Source: Azospirillum brasilense
GTDB taxonomy: Bacteria; Pseudomonadota; Alphaproteobacteria; Azospirillales; Azospirillaceae
Length of the DNA: 64,000 nt
Assembly: GCF_001315015.1 (NCBI RefSeq)
Contig: NZ_CP012916.1
Coordinates: forward strand, 212,001-276,000
Direction: 5' to 3'
Shown: in pieces, positions 8,654-17,784 of the stretch
Position numbering within the stretch: the stretch's first letter is position 1
Layout: each line of letters starts with the position of its first letter
The notes under the pieces: model-generated
Seen by the model: only the letters and a program-made list of their open reading frames with translations
Told to the model about the DNA's origin: nothing
The model's database searches: none
Position numbers and translations under genes: made by a program

Positions 8654-9874
8654 ATGCCACCCATGCCACCCATGCCCCCGTCCGACAGCGACCTCTGCGA
8701 AATCCGCCGCCGCGAAGGCCGGCTGGACGAGGCCGCCGCCCATGGTCGCCGCGCCGTCGCGCTCGATCCCGGCGACGCGGCGGGCTGGTACAATCTGGGT
8801 GTGGCGCTCTACGACCGGTTGGAGGTCGTGGCGTCCATCGCCTGCGAGCGCCGCGCCGTCCGGCTCGCCCCGGACGCGCCGGGTCCGCATTTCGAACTGG
8901 CCGAGGGGTTGCTGCTCTCCAGCCAGTGGGAGGAGGGGTGGCGCGAGTATGACTGGCGCTGGCGCCTTCCCGGCGTACCGCCGCTGATTCCGGCCGCCGT
9001 TCTGAAGCGGCATGGGCTCACCGCCGGACGGTCCTGGGACGGTCGCCCCTTGCCCGAGGGCACCCTGCTGCTGGTCGCTGACCAGGGCTTCGGCGACACC
9101 ATCCAGTTCGCCCGCTACCTGCCGATGGCGGCGACGCTCTGCCCGAATCTCGTGGTCGCCTGCAGCCCGGACATGCGGCCGGTGATCCGGTCCCTTCCCG
9201 GCGGTTACCGGACGGTCACCGACTGGGAGAAGGCTCCGCCCTTCGCCGCCCACGCCGCGCTGTCCAGCCTGCCGGGACTGTTCGGCACGAGGCCCGACAC
9301 CATTCCACCGCCGCTCTCCGGCCTGCGGGCCGAGCCGGCGCGCGTGCAGCGCTGGACGGAGCGCCTGGACGGGCTGCTGCCCCGCGGGTACCGCCGCGTC
9401 GGGCTGGTCTGGGCGGGGCGCCCGACCCATGGCAACGACCGCAACCGTTCCCTGACCCTCGCGCGGCTCGTGCCGTTCTTCGCGCTGGAAAAGACCGTGC
9501 TGGTGTCGCTCCAGAAGGGGCCGGCGCAGGCCGAGGCTGCCCGCTACTACGGCGCCGCACCGGTGGTCGATCTGGGACCGGAGTTGGAGAGCTTCGCCGA
9601 CACCATGGCCGTGCTGGAGCAACTCGACCATGTGGTCTGCGTGGATACGGCGGTTGCCCATCTGGCCGGGGCGATGGGGCGCCCGACCGCGGTGCTGCTG
9701 CCCTACGCGCCGGACTGGCGCTGGCTGCTCGGCCGCGGCGGCACGCCCTGGTATCCCACCGTCACGCTGCACCGGCAGCCGGCGCCCGGACGGTGGGATG
9801 AGGCCATCCGCGGCGCCGTCACCGCGGTGACCGGCAAAACACTCAAGGCTTCAGGGCAGCCAGCCCGTCGGTGA
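8654..9874 (+). CDS. TPR protein with GT9-like glycosyltransferase domain
   Basis: 406 residues. The N-terminus has two to three TPR units (YNLGVALYDRLEVVASIACE; HFELAEGLLLSSQWEEGWREY). From about residue 130 comes a glycosyltransferase-B-like domain resembling heptosyltransferases: LLVADQGFGDTIQFARYLP, RVGLVWAGRPTHGNDRNRS and DTAVAHLAGAMGRP, the nucleotide-sugar site. The start region is a small tandem repeat (ATGCCACCC twice, then ATGCCC) that offers three in-frame ATGs, so the exact start is uncertain. The 3' end overlaps the convergent ialB-like gene by 32 bases. TPR-GT fusions of this kind often modify surface or flagellar components; that is family knowledge, not shown here. Confidence 0.8.
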   Translation: MPPMPPMPPSDSDLCEIRRREGRLDEAAAHGRRAVALDPGDAAGWYNLGVALYDRLEVVASIACERRAVRLAPDAPGPHFELAEGLLLSSQWEEGWREYDWRWRLPGVPPLIPAAVLKRHGLTAGRSWDGRPLPEGTLLLVADQGFGDTIQFARYLPMAATLCPNLVVACSPDMRPVIRSLPGGYRTVTDWEKAPPFAAHAALSSLPGLFGTRPDTIPPPLSGLRAEPARVQRWTERLDGLLPRGYRRVGLVWAGRPTHGNDRNRSLTLARLVPFFALEKTVLVSLQKGPAQAEAARYYGAAPVVDLGPELESFADTMAVLEQLDHVVCVDTAVAHLAGAMGRPTAVLLPYAPDWRWLLGRGGTPWYPTVTLHRQPAPGRWDEAIRGAVTAVTGKTLKASGQPARR

Positions 9875-10358
9875 TGCCCTTGGTGGAGAGCGGGAAGGCC
9901 ACCGCCTGCGTCCCGCCATAGGGGCGGACGGTGATCTGCGCCCCTTTGGAGCGGCGCAGCGCGGTCAGCGTCGCCTCGTCCATCGGGGCGTTGGCGAGGC
10001 AGCCGTCCTGGATGCACTGCTGGTAGGTCAGCGGCAGGGGCTTGCCGTCGTCGATGGTCAGCGCCGCCCCGGCGCGCAGGTCGACGCCCAGCGGCAGGAT
10101 GACGACCATCACCCCCTTGCCGTCGGGGGCGAAGTAGCCCACCGACGCCTTGAGGATGCGGGTCGCCTGCTTGGCCTCCTTGTTCTCCATCACGCGGGTC
10201 TGCGAGAGGAAGCAGCGCGGCTTGCCGTCAGGGGGCGTCTCGCATTCGGTCTGCCAGTCGCCGAAGGTCTTGCCCGGCTCCACCGCATTTGCGGGAGCAC
10301 CACCCGCGAGGAGGAGGGGGAGCGCCGCCAGCGCCCCCGTGATGATGGCCTTGCGCAT
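9843..10358 (-). CDS. Invasion-associated locus B (IalB) family protein
   Basis: 171 residues. A Sec signal peptide (RKAIITGALAALPLLLAGG, cleavage after PANA) leads into an IalB domain: FGDWQTECETPP, CFLSQTRV, a conserved LPLG strand and the paired cysteines of QQCIQDGCLA. The start at 10358 is favoured because GAGG/AGGA lies just upstream and the longer alternative reads into the autotransporter gene. It begins 14 bases after the autotransporter stop, so the two probably share a transcript. IalB proteins are periplasmic or envelope proteins; their biochemical role is unclear. Confidence 0.85.
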   Translation of the reverse strand: MRKAIITGALAALPLLLAGGAPANAVEPGKTFGDWQTECETPPDGKPRCFLSQTRVMENKEAKQATRILKASVGYFAPDGKGVMVVILPLGVDLRAGAALTIDDGKPLPLTYQQCIQDGCLANAPMDEATLTALRRSKGAQITVRPYGGTQAVAFPLSTKGITDGLAALKP

Positions 10359-10372
10359 CGCCGTCCTAGTCC

Positions 10373-13300
10373 TCACAGCTTCCACTTCAGGCCGGCGGTC
10401 GCCGACACCGTGTTCTCGCGGGCGCGGATCGCGTCCTGAACGCCGATGGTGGCGGTCAGCCGGTCGTCCAGAGCCACGCCCAGCCCGGCGCCGACCACCA
10501 GGGCGTCGCGGCCCGGCTTGCTGGCGTCGGCGGTGAAGGCCACCCCGCCCAGACGGTTGGTGGTCGAGGCCGTGGCGTCGGCGAAGTCATGCTCCCACGC
10601 CAGGGCGGCGTTGGGCAGCAAACGCCAGCCGCCGACCGTCACGCTGGTGCCGGCGCGCACGCCGACCGCGCTGCGCAGGCTGGTCCAGCCCGCCGCCTCG
10701 ACGTCCAGCGCCACGCCGCCGCCGGACTCGCGGAACGCCTCGCGGGTGATGCGGTCGAAGCGCAGGCCGGCGCGCGGCTCGATCCACGCGCTGTCCGATC
10801 CGGCGAAGGCCATGCGGTGCCCGGCGGCGATCTCGGCGGAGAAGTCATGACCGTCGGCGCTTCCGCTGGCGCCCTGGCCCAGCGTGCCGAAGGCGATCCC
10901 GCGCGAGGCGTCGTAGTTGGCGTAGCCGTAGCCGATGGCGCCCTCGACAAAGGGGCTGTCGGCCGTGCCGCGCAGGCTCCAGGAGCCGTAGAGGGTCGCC
11001 TGATAGCTGTCCACGTCGGCCTTGCCCAGCCCGTCGCGCGAGGTGACGCGGTTGCGCAGGTAGCCGAGCGCCACGCCGCCGCTCACGCCGTTCTCGTAGC
11101 TGTGGTCGGCGCCCAGCAGGAAGCCGCCGATGCGTTCGGTGGTGCCGGCGGCGTTGCCGTCCGAGCCGGTTCGGCTGTAGGCCGCCAGCGGCTGGCCCCA
11201 CACGCCGCCCGAACCGCGGGCCTCACCGGTTTCGCCCACGGCGCTCGTGCCGTTGCCGCTGCCGGCCAGCCGGACGCCGGAGGAGGACACCGCGCCGCCG
11301 CGCAGCGCCGACAGGCGGCCTTCCACCGCGCTGCCGAACAGGCGGCGGTTGGTGCGGTCGGCGGCCAGCGTGTCGGCGTGCAGCTTGCCCGAGAGTTGGT
11401 CGAGCGCCCCGGCGATGCCGCTGCCCGGCAGGCCGTAGAGGCCATTGAACAGCGGGGCGGCGACGCCTTCCAGCCGCGCCCCGGCGGCCGGACGCAGCGC
11501 GTCCACCGCCGCGCCGGCGGCCCGCTGGTTGCGCGTGCCGCCGCGGACCGCGTAGTTGGTCGGCGTAACCACCAGCCGAACTGTGGTGGCGTCGTACAGC
11601 GTGTCGAAGCGGGTGCCGGCTTCCAGCCCCGCCGTCGGCTGCGTCACCGCGGCGAAGCCGCCCGACACGCCGCCGTCCGCCTGGACGATGGTGAAGCTCT
11701 GGCCCAGCGTGGCGGTGTAGGTGTTGGTCGCGTCGCCGCTGATGCCGCGCAGCACCGGAGCCAGCGTGCCGGCGGCGGTGAAGGACGCCCCTTGCACCCG
11801 GATCTGATCGTGGTTGCCGGCGCCGAAGCCGGCGGTCGGGCCATCGATCTCGGCGTTCAGGACGCTGGTGCCGGTCAGGGTCACCGCGGACTGGAAGGTC
11901 AGCACGCCGGGGGAATTGCCCGGCGACACGGTGCCGGCCAGCGTGGCCGGGCCGCGGACGGTGCCGCCGCCGCTGAAGGTCGAACCGGCGCTGGTGGTCA
12001 GCGAGCCGGAGACCACGCCGTTCACGGTCGCCGAACCGCCATTCCCCACATTGACCGCGCCGGTGATGCCGGTGGCGGCAACGGTGACGGTGCCGTCGCC
12101 CACCGTGACCGGGGCCATGACGGCGCCGGCCAGGGTGGCGCTGCCGCCGGAGGTTACGGTGACCGCGCCGTTGACCGCGCCATAGGCGGCGACGGTCAGG
12201 GTGCCGCCATTCACCGCCAGCGTGCCGCCGACGCCGCCGCCCTCGACGACGGTCATGGCGCCGCCATGGGCCACCGTCACCGGGACGGCCACGACGCCGC
12301 CGACCGTGGCGCTGCCGCCGTTGTTCAGGGCCAGCGTGCCGCCCGCAACCACGCCGCTCCTGGCGACGGTCAGGGCCGCGCCGTCGCCCACCGACAGGCC
12401 GCCGGCGTTGGCGAGCTGGCCGGAGACGACCACGGTGCCGGGGCCGGACGCGGCCAGCGCCCCGCTGCCGCCGACGGCGCCCGCCAGGGTGACGGTGTTG
12501 CCGTTGGGGGCGATGGTGCCGCCCTGGCCGGTCACGGTGACCGACTGGCCGATGGTCAGCGGCGAGGCCGGGCGCAGCGTCCCGCCGTCGAAGGTGACCG
12601 AGCTGCCTTGGACCGCGCCGTCGCTGTTGGTGAAGCTGGGGCGGCTGGTGTCGATCACGCCGGTCGGCGGAGTGGGCGTGGGATCGGGGTTCGGCGTCGG
12701 GCCGGGATCGGGGTTGGGATTCGGATTGGGTTCCGGCTCCGGCTCCGGGTTGGGATTCGGTTCCGGTTCAGGCTGCGGTGTCACCTTGGTCAGGGTGAGC
12801 TGAATCCGGTTGTTCGCCGTGTCGAAGGTGGCCGTCGGGGTCAGCGTCGCGTCGCTGCCGGTGATCGCGGTGAAGGCGCCGGACACACCACCCGTCGCGG
12901 TCACGATGGTGTAGGTCGTGCTGTCGCCGTAGCCACTGCCGGTGGAGGTGACGGACAGGTCGCCGCCGATCGTGGCGGTGCCGGTGACGGCCAGCTTGCT
13001 GGCCGCGGAGGAGGTCGTCCGGATCGCCAGCGTGCTGTCGCTCTGCTGCGTGTAGTTGCCGGTGACCGTCAGGGTGCCGGGCGCGCCGGAGCCGCCGGGA
13101 GTCACGGTCGTCCCGGACGGGCTGGTCACGTTGCCGACGACCGTTCCGGTGCCCGTCAGCGTCGTGCCGTTGCTGAGTTGCAACCCGGTGGTGAGGGAGC
13201 CGTTGACGCGCAGCGTGCCGGCTTGGAGGTTCGTGGTCGTGGCCGAACTCGCACCCCCCAGCGTCCACTCCGTTCCGTTGACGTTGAGGGTGGTCAGGCC

Positions 13301-14176
13301 GGACACCGGTCCGGACAGGGTGCCGCCGCCCTCCAGAAGAAGGACTTGGTTTTGTCCATCGGCCTGGATGCCGCCGACCAGCACGCTGCCGTCCTTCAGG
13401 TTGATGAAGCTGCCCGCCCCGAACGCAAATGTCTTGATCGCGCTGAAGCCGTTGCCGGCGGCGATCGTTCCATGGTTGACGATGGTCGAGACACCGCTGA
13501 CGGAAAGCGCGTCAACGTTTCCGATGATCGTGCCATAGTTGGTGATAACGCTGGGTGTGGTCAGGCCATACACGTTGACCGCAGGATAATCCACCTGTGA
13601 AAACGCTTGCGCCGACCTTACGCTCTTGATCAACGCCGTGCCATTGCTCGTGGAGCCGTTCGTGAGGCTGATCGCATGGGCGGATTCGATGGCGGACCAG
13701 TTGCCGATAATCGTCCCGGTGTTCTCGACAGTCGACTTCCGATTGTTCGCCGAACCGGCGAACAGGATGCCGACGTAGGTGTTCGGCACGCTGATCAGCC
13801 CGGAGTTGATCACGGTGCCGTAATTCTGTCCGTAGATGCCGTCGGCTTGATAGAAGTTGGTCTCGAGCGAGATCTTGATCGTGCCCTGGTTGGTCAGGGT
13901 CCATCCGTTGGGTGCCTTGACCCACACGCCGGTAGGCAGGTCGGTGTACTGGTTGCCGGTGCCGCTGTCGACCACGCCGCCGGTGCTGGTGATGAGGATG
14001 TTGCCGGCGGTCGGCTCGAAGGTCTGGTTCTGGATCGTCGACAACGTGTCCATCGGCGCCGCGTTTGCGGCCAACGACACGCCGAGCGCGATGGGTGCGG
14101 CGACCACCGCCGGCAGGCGCCCGCCTGACATCAGGCTTTGGCGGATCGACTCGAGGGGAGACGGCGACGGCGGCAT
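10373..14176 (-). CDS. Autotransporter adhesin (type Va secretion)
   Basis: 1267 residues from the ATG at 14176, which has AAGGTG about nine bases upstream; an in-frame extension to 14296 is less likely. A long signal region (PAVVAAPIALGVSLAANA) precedes a passenger made of glycine/threonine-rich beta-helix strands. A proline linker of repeated PEPEPNPNP units lies at about residues 465-505. The passenger continues with GGSATV/GTLAV-type repeats and ends in an autotransporter beta-barrel of roughly the last 280 residues (GGVWGQPLAAYS... to the terminal SATAGLKWKL). It would display the passenger on the outer membrane. Ligand unknown. Confidence 0.88.
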   Translation of the reverse strand: MPPSPSPLESIRQSLMSGGRLPAVVAAPIALGVSLAANAAPMDTLSTIQNQTFEPTAGNILITSTGGVVDSGTGNQYTDLPTGVWVKAPNGWTLTNQGTIKISLETNFYQADGIYGQNYGTVINSGLISVPNTYVGILFAGSANNRKSTVENTGTIIGNWSAIESAHAISLTNGSTSNGTALIKSVRSAQAFSQVDYPAVNVYGLTTPSVITNYGTIIGNVDALSVSGVSTIVNHGTIAAGNGFSAIKTFAFGAGSFINLKDGSVLVGGIQADGQNQVLLLEGGGTLSGPVSGLTTLNVNGTEWTLGGASSATTTNLQAGTLRVNGSLTTGLQLSNGTTLTGTGTVVGNVTSPSGTTVTPGGSGAPGTLTVTGNYTQQSDSTLAIRTTSSAASKLAVTGTATIGGDLSVTSTGSGYGDSTTYTIVTATGGVSGAFTAITGSDATLTPTATFDTANNRIQLTLTKVTPQPEPEPNPNPEPEPEPNPNPNPDPGPTPNPDPTPTPPTGVIDTSRPSFTNSDGAVQGSSVTFDGGTLRPASPLTIGQSVTVTGQGGTIAPNGNTVTLAGAVGGSGALAASGPGTVVVSGQLANAGGLSVGDGAALTVARSGVVAGGTLALNNGGSATVGGVVAVPVTVAHGGAMTVVEGGGVGGTLAVNGGTLTVAAYGAVNGAVTVTSGGSATLAGAVMAPVTVGDGTVTVAATGITGAVNVGNGGSATVNGVVSGSLTTSAGSTFSGGGTVRGPATLAGTVSPGNSPGVLTFQSAVTLTGTSVLNAEIDGPTAGFGAGNHDQIRVQGASFTAAGTLAPVLRGISGDATNTYTATLGQSFTIVQADGGVSGGFAAVTQPTAGLEAGTRFDTLYDATTVRLVVTPTNYAVRGGTRNQRAAGAAVDALRPAAGARLEGVAAPLFNGLYGLPGSGIAGALDQLSGKLHADTLAADRTNRRLFGSAVEGRLSALRGGAVSSSGVRLAGSGNGTSAVGETGEARGSGGVWGQPLAAYSRTGSDGNAAGTTERIGGFLLGADHSYENGVSGGVALGYLRNRVTSRDGLGKADVDSYQATLYGSWSLRGTADSPFVEGAIGYGYANYDASRGIAFGTLGQGASGSADGHDFSAEIAAGHRMAFAGSDSAWIEPRAGLRFDRITREAFRESGGGVALDVEAAGWTSLRSAVGVRAGTSVTVGGWRLLPNAALAWEHDFADATASTTNRLGGVAFTADASKPGRDALVVGAGLGVALDDRLTATIGVQDAIRARENTVSATAGLKWKL

Positions 14177-14626
14177 GGGCGATTCACCTTGCGAGCGGGA
14201 CGTAAGCGTTACGACCAATGGTTTACACCGTTCGATCATAACGAGTGCGCCGCGTTGCCGCCAAGACAAAATGTACAAACGCATGAAAATTTGCAATTTA
14301 GTTTTTACTCAATCTTGTAAATTATGCAGAAAAAGAGGCGATTGATTTATGTATACTTGCATAGTGAAGGTTGAAATGTAGTCTCGTCCGTTGGAGGGTG
14401 GGCAGGTTTGGCCAAGTTATGCGGAATGTTGGCGTGTTCTCAATTAACGATTTCAAGAATGGGCTGATTTGAAAATGCAGAAAATTGTCAAAAACCGTAT
14501 TCACATCGGACCGCAGCCCCGCTTCGGCCGTGTCAATGTGGCAAATTCTCACACCGGAGGTTAATGGGTGGAGCGGTGCCGGCCCGGCGGTCGCTGCGCC
14601 TTCGCAGGCCGCCGGTCCGGATGCGA
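14177..14626. other. 450-base intergenic region, AT-rich, upstream of the autotransporter
   Basis: No gene is seen here. The part from about 14195 to 14530 is clearly richer in A and T than its surroundings, with runs such as TTTTTACTCAATCTTGTAAATTATG. It should contain the promoter of the autotransporter on the minus strand, but I cannot fix -35/-10 boxes with confidence. The right end holds the hairpin described separately. Confidence 0.6.
14579..14620 (-). terminator. Hairpin downstream of osmC-like gene
   Basis: CCGGCCCGGCGG (14579-14590) pairs with CCGCCGGTCCGG (14609-14620) with one mismatch, leaving an 18-base loop. It begins seven bases after the OsmC stop codon. There is no clear T-run, so termination strength is uncertain. 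Confidence 0.5.
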
Positions 14627-15052
14627 TCAGAGGAGCCGGGCGTTCAGGGTGATCTCCGTTCCGGCCAGGGCCTTGGACACCGGACAGTTCTTTTTGGCGC
14701 CTTCGGCCTGCTGCTGGAAGGTCTGGGCGTCGATGCCGGGGATCTCGGCCTCGCAGTCGAGTTCGATTTTCGTGATGGCGAAGCCCTCGCCGGCCTTGTC
14801 CAGATGGACGCGGGCGGTGGTGTGGACGCGGGTGGGCGTGTGGCCGGCCTTGGACAGGCCGGCGGACAGCGCCATGGAGAAGCAGCCGGCATGGGCGGCG
14901 GCGATCAGCTCTTCCGGATTGGTGCCGGTGCCGTTCTCGAAGCGCGAGGGAAAGGAGTAGGCGCCCTCGAACGCGCCGCTGCCCAGCCGCATCGTGCCCG
15001 ACCCCTGGGCGAGATTGCCGCGCCATTCCGCATCCGATTGCCGCACAGCCAT
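14627..15052 (-). CDS. osmC: OsmC-family thiol peroxidase
   Basis: 141 residues from the ATG at 15052, preceded by GGGAGA at the right distance; longer in-frame sequence upstream is discarded. The fold starts AEWRGNLAQGSGTMRLGSGAF and has the two redox cysteines of the family, in AHAGCFSMALS and KKNCPVSKAL, where the first is the peroxidatic residue. OsmC enzymes reduce organic hydroperoxides, usually with lipoylated partners. The spacing SFPSRFENGTGTNPEELIAAAHAGCF is of the OsmC rather than the Ohr subgroup. It reads away from the carrier-protein cluster and shares a 224-base divergent region with it. Confidence 0.88.
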   Translation of the reverse strand: MAVRQSDAEWRGNLAQGSGTMRLGSGAFEGAYSFPSRFENGTGTNPEELIAAAHAGCFSMALSAGLSKAGHTPTRVHTTARVHLDKAGEGFAITKIELDCEAEIPGIDAQTFQQQAEGAKKNCPVSKALAGTEITLNARLL

Positions 15053-15276
15053 TGGTGTTCTCCCGATCATGAGATTGTTGGATGAACCGCCGCTCAAGTT
15101 AGAGCCGTCCGGGGAAACGGCAATCACCACAAGTGTTAAGCAAGAGGAGCGGCTGACATCCGAAAAGCACCCGACGCATACGGAAAAGCAGAGGAAGACG
15201 CAGAACAATTAAGGTTTTGTGGCGTTGTCCCGGCACAGGGAAAGCCAGAGGTTGAATGGGGGTAGGAGGAATGAGC

Positions 15277-15606
15277 ATGCGCCAACCGGATTGGCAGATC
15301 GCTGCCGGAGCGCCGCCGCGGGGCGGCGATGCCCAAGCGGTCAGTGCCGCCGACATCCGGGCGCTTCTGGCCGACAGCGGCTGGTTGGCTACCGACGCTT
15401 CCGCCTTATCCGACGAGGACGATCTCTACGCCGCCGGATTGACCTCCCACGGGTCGGTGAACCTGATGCTGGCGCTGGAGGAGCGCTACGGCGTCGAGTT
15501 CCCGGAACATCTGCTGCGCCGCCGCACCTTCGAGAGCATTGCGGCGATCCGGTCCGCGGTCGCCGGTTTGCTGGACGGTGCGCCGGGCGGGCCGGGGGTC
15601 GGATGA
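15277..15606 (+). CDS. Small carrier protein (ACP-like), presumed aminoacyl carrier
   Basis: 109 residues. AGGAGG at 15264-15269 lies seven bases before the ATG at 15277, which decides the start over the ATGs at 15256 and 15271. The four-helix carrier fold is recognisable: LSDEDDLYAAGL, then the phosphopantetheine site, then VNLMLALEERYGVEFPEHLL. The attachment serine should be Ser57 in GLTSHGSV; the classic DSL is TSH here. The gene overlaps the acyl-CoA dehydrogenase by ATGA and is separated by one gene from an amino acid:[carrier protein] ligase homologue, so the likely cargo is an amino acid on the pantetheine thiol. Confidence 0.82.
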   Translation: MRQPDWQIAAGAPPRGGDAQAVSAADIRALLADSGWLATDASALSDEDDLYAAGLTSHGSVNLMLALEERYGVEFPEHLLRRRTFESIAAIRSAVAGLLDGAPGGPGVG

Positions 15607-16802
15607 GGGCGCCCGCGCCGGACAGCCCGCCGACGATGGCCGCCGATGCCGCCGCCGATGCCGCGGCCATCGCCGGGCGCCATGCCGACAGCGTGGACCG
15701 CGAGGCGCGTTTTCCCGCCGAAGCCTTGGCCGCCCTGAAGGAGGCGCGGCTGCTCGGCCTGATGGTGCCGCGGGATTTCGGCGGCGGCGGCGGCGGTTTG
15801 ACCGATGCGGCGGCGGTGGCCCATGCGCTGGCTCAGAAATGCCCGTCCACCGGGCTGATCTACGCCATGCACCAGATCCAGGTGGCCTGCCTCGTGCGGC
15901 ACGGCCAGGGCAGCGACTGGCACCGCGGATTCCTGGAACGGTTGGCCGGGGAGCAGCTTCTTCTCGCCTCCGCGACGACCGAGGCCGGGATCGGCGGCGA
16001 CGTGCGCTCCAGCGCCTGCGCGGTGGCCGGCACGGTCGAAGACGAGACGGGCGGTGCCTTCCGGCTGGAGAAGCAGGCGACGGTCATCTCCTACGGGATG
16101 GAGGCCGACGCGATCCTGGTGACGGCGCGGCGCGTGGCGGACTCGCCGCCCTCCGATCAGGTCATCGTTCCGGTGCTGCGAGGTCAAACACAGTTGGAGG
16201 AGATCGGCGGCTGGGACACGCTGGGCATGCGCGGCACCCGCAGCGTCGGCTACCGGCTGGTGGCCGAGGCGGAGCGGGCACAGATCCTGCCGCTGCCCTA
16301 CGCCGACATCTCCGCCCGCACCATGCTGCCGGTGACCCACATCCTGTGGAGCAGCGTCTGGCTGGGCATCGCGACCGATGCGGTGGCGCGGGCCGCCGCC
16401 TTCATCCGGGCGGAGGCGCGCAAACGTCCCGGCACCCCGCCGCCGGGTGCGTGGCGTCTCGCTGAGGCGACCGCCGGGCTCCAGGCCATGCGCGGCATGG
16501 TGCGCGGCGCGCTCGCCCGGTTCGAGGAGGCGGCGGACGATCCCGACCGCCTCACCGCCCTGGGCTTCGCGGTCGCCATGAACACGCTGAAGACCGAAGC
16601 GGCGGACATGGTGGTGCGGATCGTGGGGCAGGCGATGCTGGCGGGCGGCTTGGCCGCCTACCGCAACGACAGCCCCTACAGCTTGTGCCGCCATCTGCGA
16701 GACGCCCATTCGGCGCCGCTGATGATCAACAACGACCGGATCCTGGGCAACACGGCGAACCTGCTGCTGGCGCACAGGGACAACGGATCTCTCTTCGGCT
16801 GA
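15603..16802 (+). CDS. Acyl-CoA dehydrogenase family flavoprotein
   Basis: 399 residues, start fixed by ATGA overlap with the carrier gene. The N-terminal helical domain (FPAEALAALKEARLLGLMVP), the FAD-contacting beta domain (LLLASATTEAGIGGDVRSS) and the C-terminal helical domain are all present. In this position it could act on an acyl or aminoacyl group held on the carrier protein, as prolyl-carrier oxidases of this superfamily do. The usual catalytic glutamate cannot be placed with certainty by eye. Function within the cluster is inferred from coupling, not shown. Confidence 0.82.
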   Translation: MRAPAPDSPPTMAADAAADAAAIAGRHADSVDREARFPAEALAALKEARLLGLMVPRDFGGGGGGLTDAAAVAHALAQKCPSTGLIYAMHQIQVACLVRHGQGSDWHRGFLERLAGEQLLLASATTEAGIGGDVRSSACAVAGTVEDETGGAFRLEKQATVISYGMEADAILVTARRVADSPPSDQVIVPVLRGQTQLEEIGGWDTLGMRGTRSVGYRLVAEAERAQILPLPYADISARTMLPVTHILWSSVWLGIATDAVARAAAFIRAEARKRPGTPPPGAWRLAEATAGLQAMRGMVRGALARFEEAADDPDRLTALGFAVAMNTLKTEAADMVVRIVGQAMLAGGLAAYRNDSPYSLCRHLRDAHSAPLMINNDRILGNTANLLLAHRDNGSLFG

Positions 16803-16819
16803 GGCCTTCTCGGAACGGA

Positions 16820-17764
16820 ATGCGGATGGACATGCGGGCAGGAAGTACACCGGCGGAGAATGGGCAGGCGGCGTTCCGCGAGGCGCTGATCGCGGCCGGG
16901 CTGCTGATCCCCACGGGAGTCGACGGGCTGTACGGCCGTAGCGGCGTCTTCGAGGATGTGGTGGAGCGTTTCAACGACCTGATCACCACCTGGGGCAGCG
17001 GCGACGGGGCGGACGTCATGCGCTTCCCTCCGGGGGTGGCCCGCCATCAGTTCGAGCAGAGCGGCTATCTGAAGAGCTTCCCGCATCTGGCCGGCACCGT
17101 CCACGCCTTCAAGGGCGACGAGCGCGCCCACCAGTCCCTGCTGCGCCGGCTGGAGGAGGGGGAAGAGTGGACCGACGCCCAGATGGCGACCAACGTCGTC
17201 CTGACCCCTGCCGCCTGCTACCCCGTTTATCCCACCATCGCGGAGCGCGGGCCGCTGCCCGCCGACGGCGCGCTGGTCGATGTCTATTCCTACTGCTTCC
17301 GCCATGAGCCGTCGCTGGACCCGGCGCGGATGCAGATGTTCCGGATGCGCGAATATGTGCGCGTCGGCACGCCGGAGCAGGTTATGGAATTCCGGCAAAG
17401 CTGGGTGGAGCGCGGGCGGGCGCTGATGGAATCGCTGGCCCTGCCGGTCGCCGTCGATCTGGCGAACGACCCCTTCTTCGGGCGGGCCGGGCGGATGCTG
17501 GCGGCCAGCCAGCGCGACCAGGGGCTGAAGTTCGAGTTGCTGATCCCCATCGCGTCGGCGGACCAGCCCACCGCCTGCCTCAGCTTCAACTACCACCAGG
17601 ATCATTTCGGGCTGCTTTGGGACCTGCGGACTCCGGACGGTGCCGTCGCCCACACGGCCTGCGTCGGCTTCGGGATGGAGCGGGTGGCGCTGGCGCTGTT
17701 CCGCCATCACGGCTTCGACGTGAAGGCGTGGCCCGCCGCCGTGCGCGCCGTCCTGTGGGGCTGA
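16820..17764 (+). CDS. Amino acid:[carrier protein] ligase (class II seryl-tRNA synthetase homologue)
   Basis: 314 residues, a class II aminoacyl-tRNA-synthetase catalytic core without a tRNA-binding arm. Motif 2 is in FRMREYVRVGTPEQV and motif 3 in GFGMERVALALFRHHG. The zinc ligands of the amino acid:[carrier protein] ligase family are Cys-Glu-Cys, and here they fit Cys133 (AACYPVYP), Glu178 (MREYV) and Cys281 (TACVGFG). Characterised homologues from rhizobia activate small amino acids (glycine or alanine) with ATP and load them onto a nearby carrier protein, not onto tRNA. The carrier at 15277 is the obvious partner. ATG at 16826 is an alternative start. Confidence 0.85.
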   Translation: MRMDMRAGSTPAENGQAAFREALIAAGLLIPTGVDGLYGRSGVFEDVVERFNDLITTWGSGDGADVMRFPPGVARHQFEQSGYLKSFPHLAGTVHAFKGDERAHQSLLRRLEEGEEWTDAQMATNVVLTPAACYPVYPTIAERGPLPADGALVDVYSYCFRHEPSLDPARMQMFRMREYVRVGTPEQVMEFRQSWVERGRALMESLALPVAVDLANDPFFGRAGRMLAASQRDQGLKFELLIPIASADQPTACLSFNYHQDHFGLLWDLRTPDGAVAHTACVGFGMERVALALFRHHGFDVKAWPAAVRAVLWG

Positions 17765-17784
17765 GCGGGCAGGGGAGGCCGGGC

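Noticed and set aside
16820..17764. Second seryl-tRNA synthetase
   Set aside because: The N-terminal tRNA-binding coiled coil is missing and the length of 314 residues fits the amino acid:[carrier protein] ligase family.
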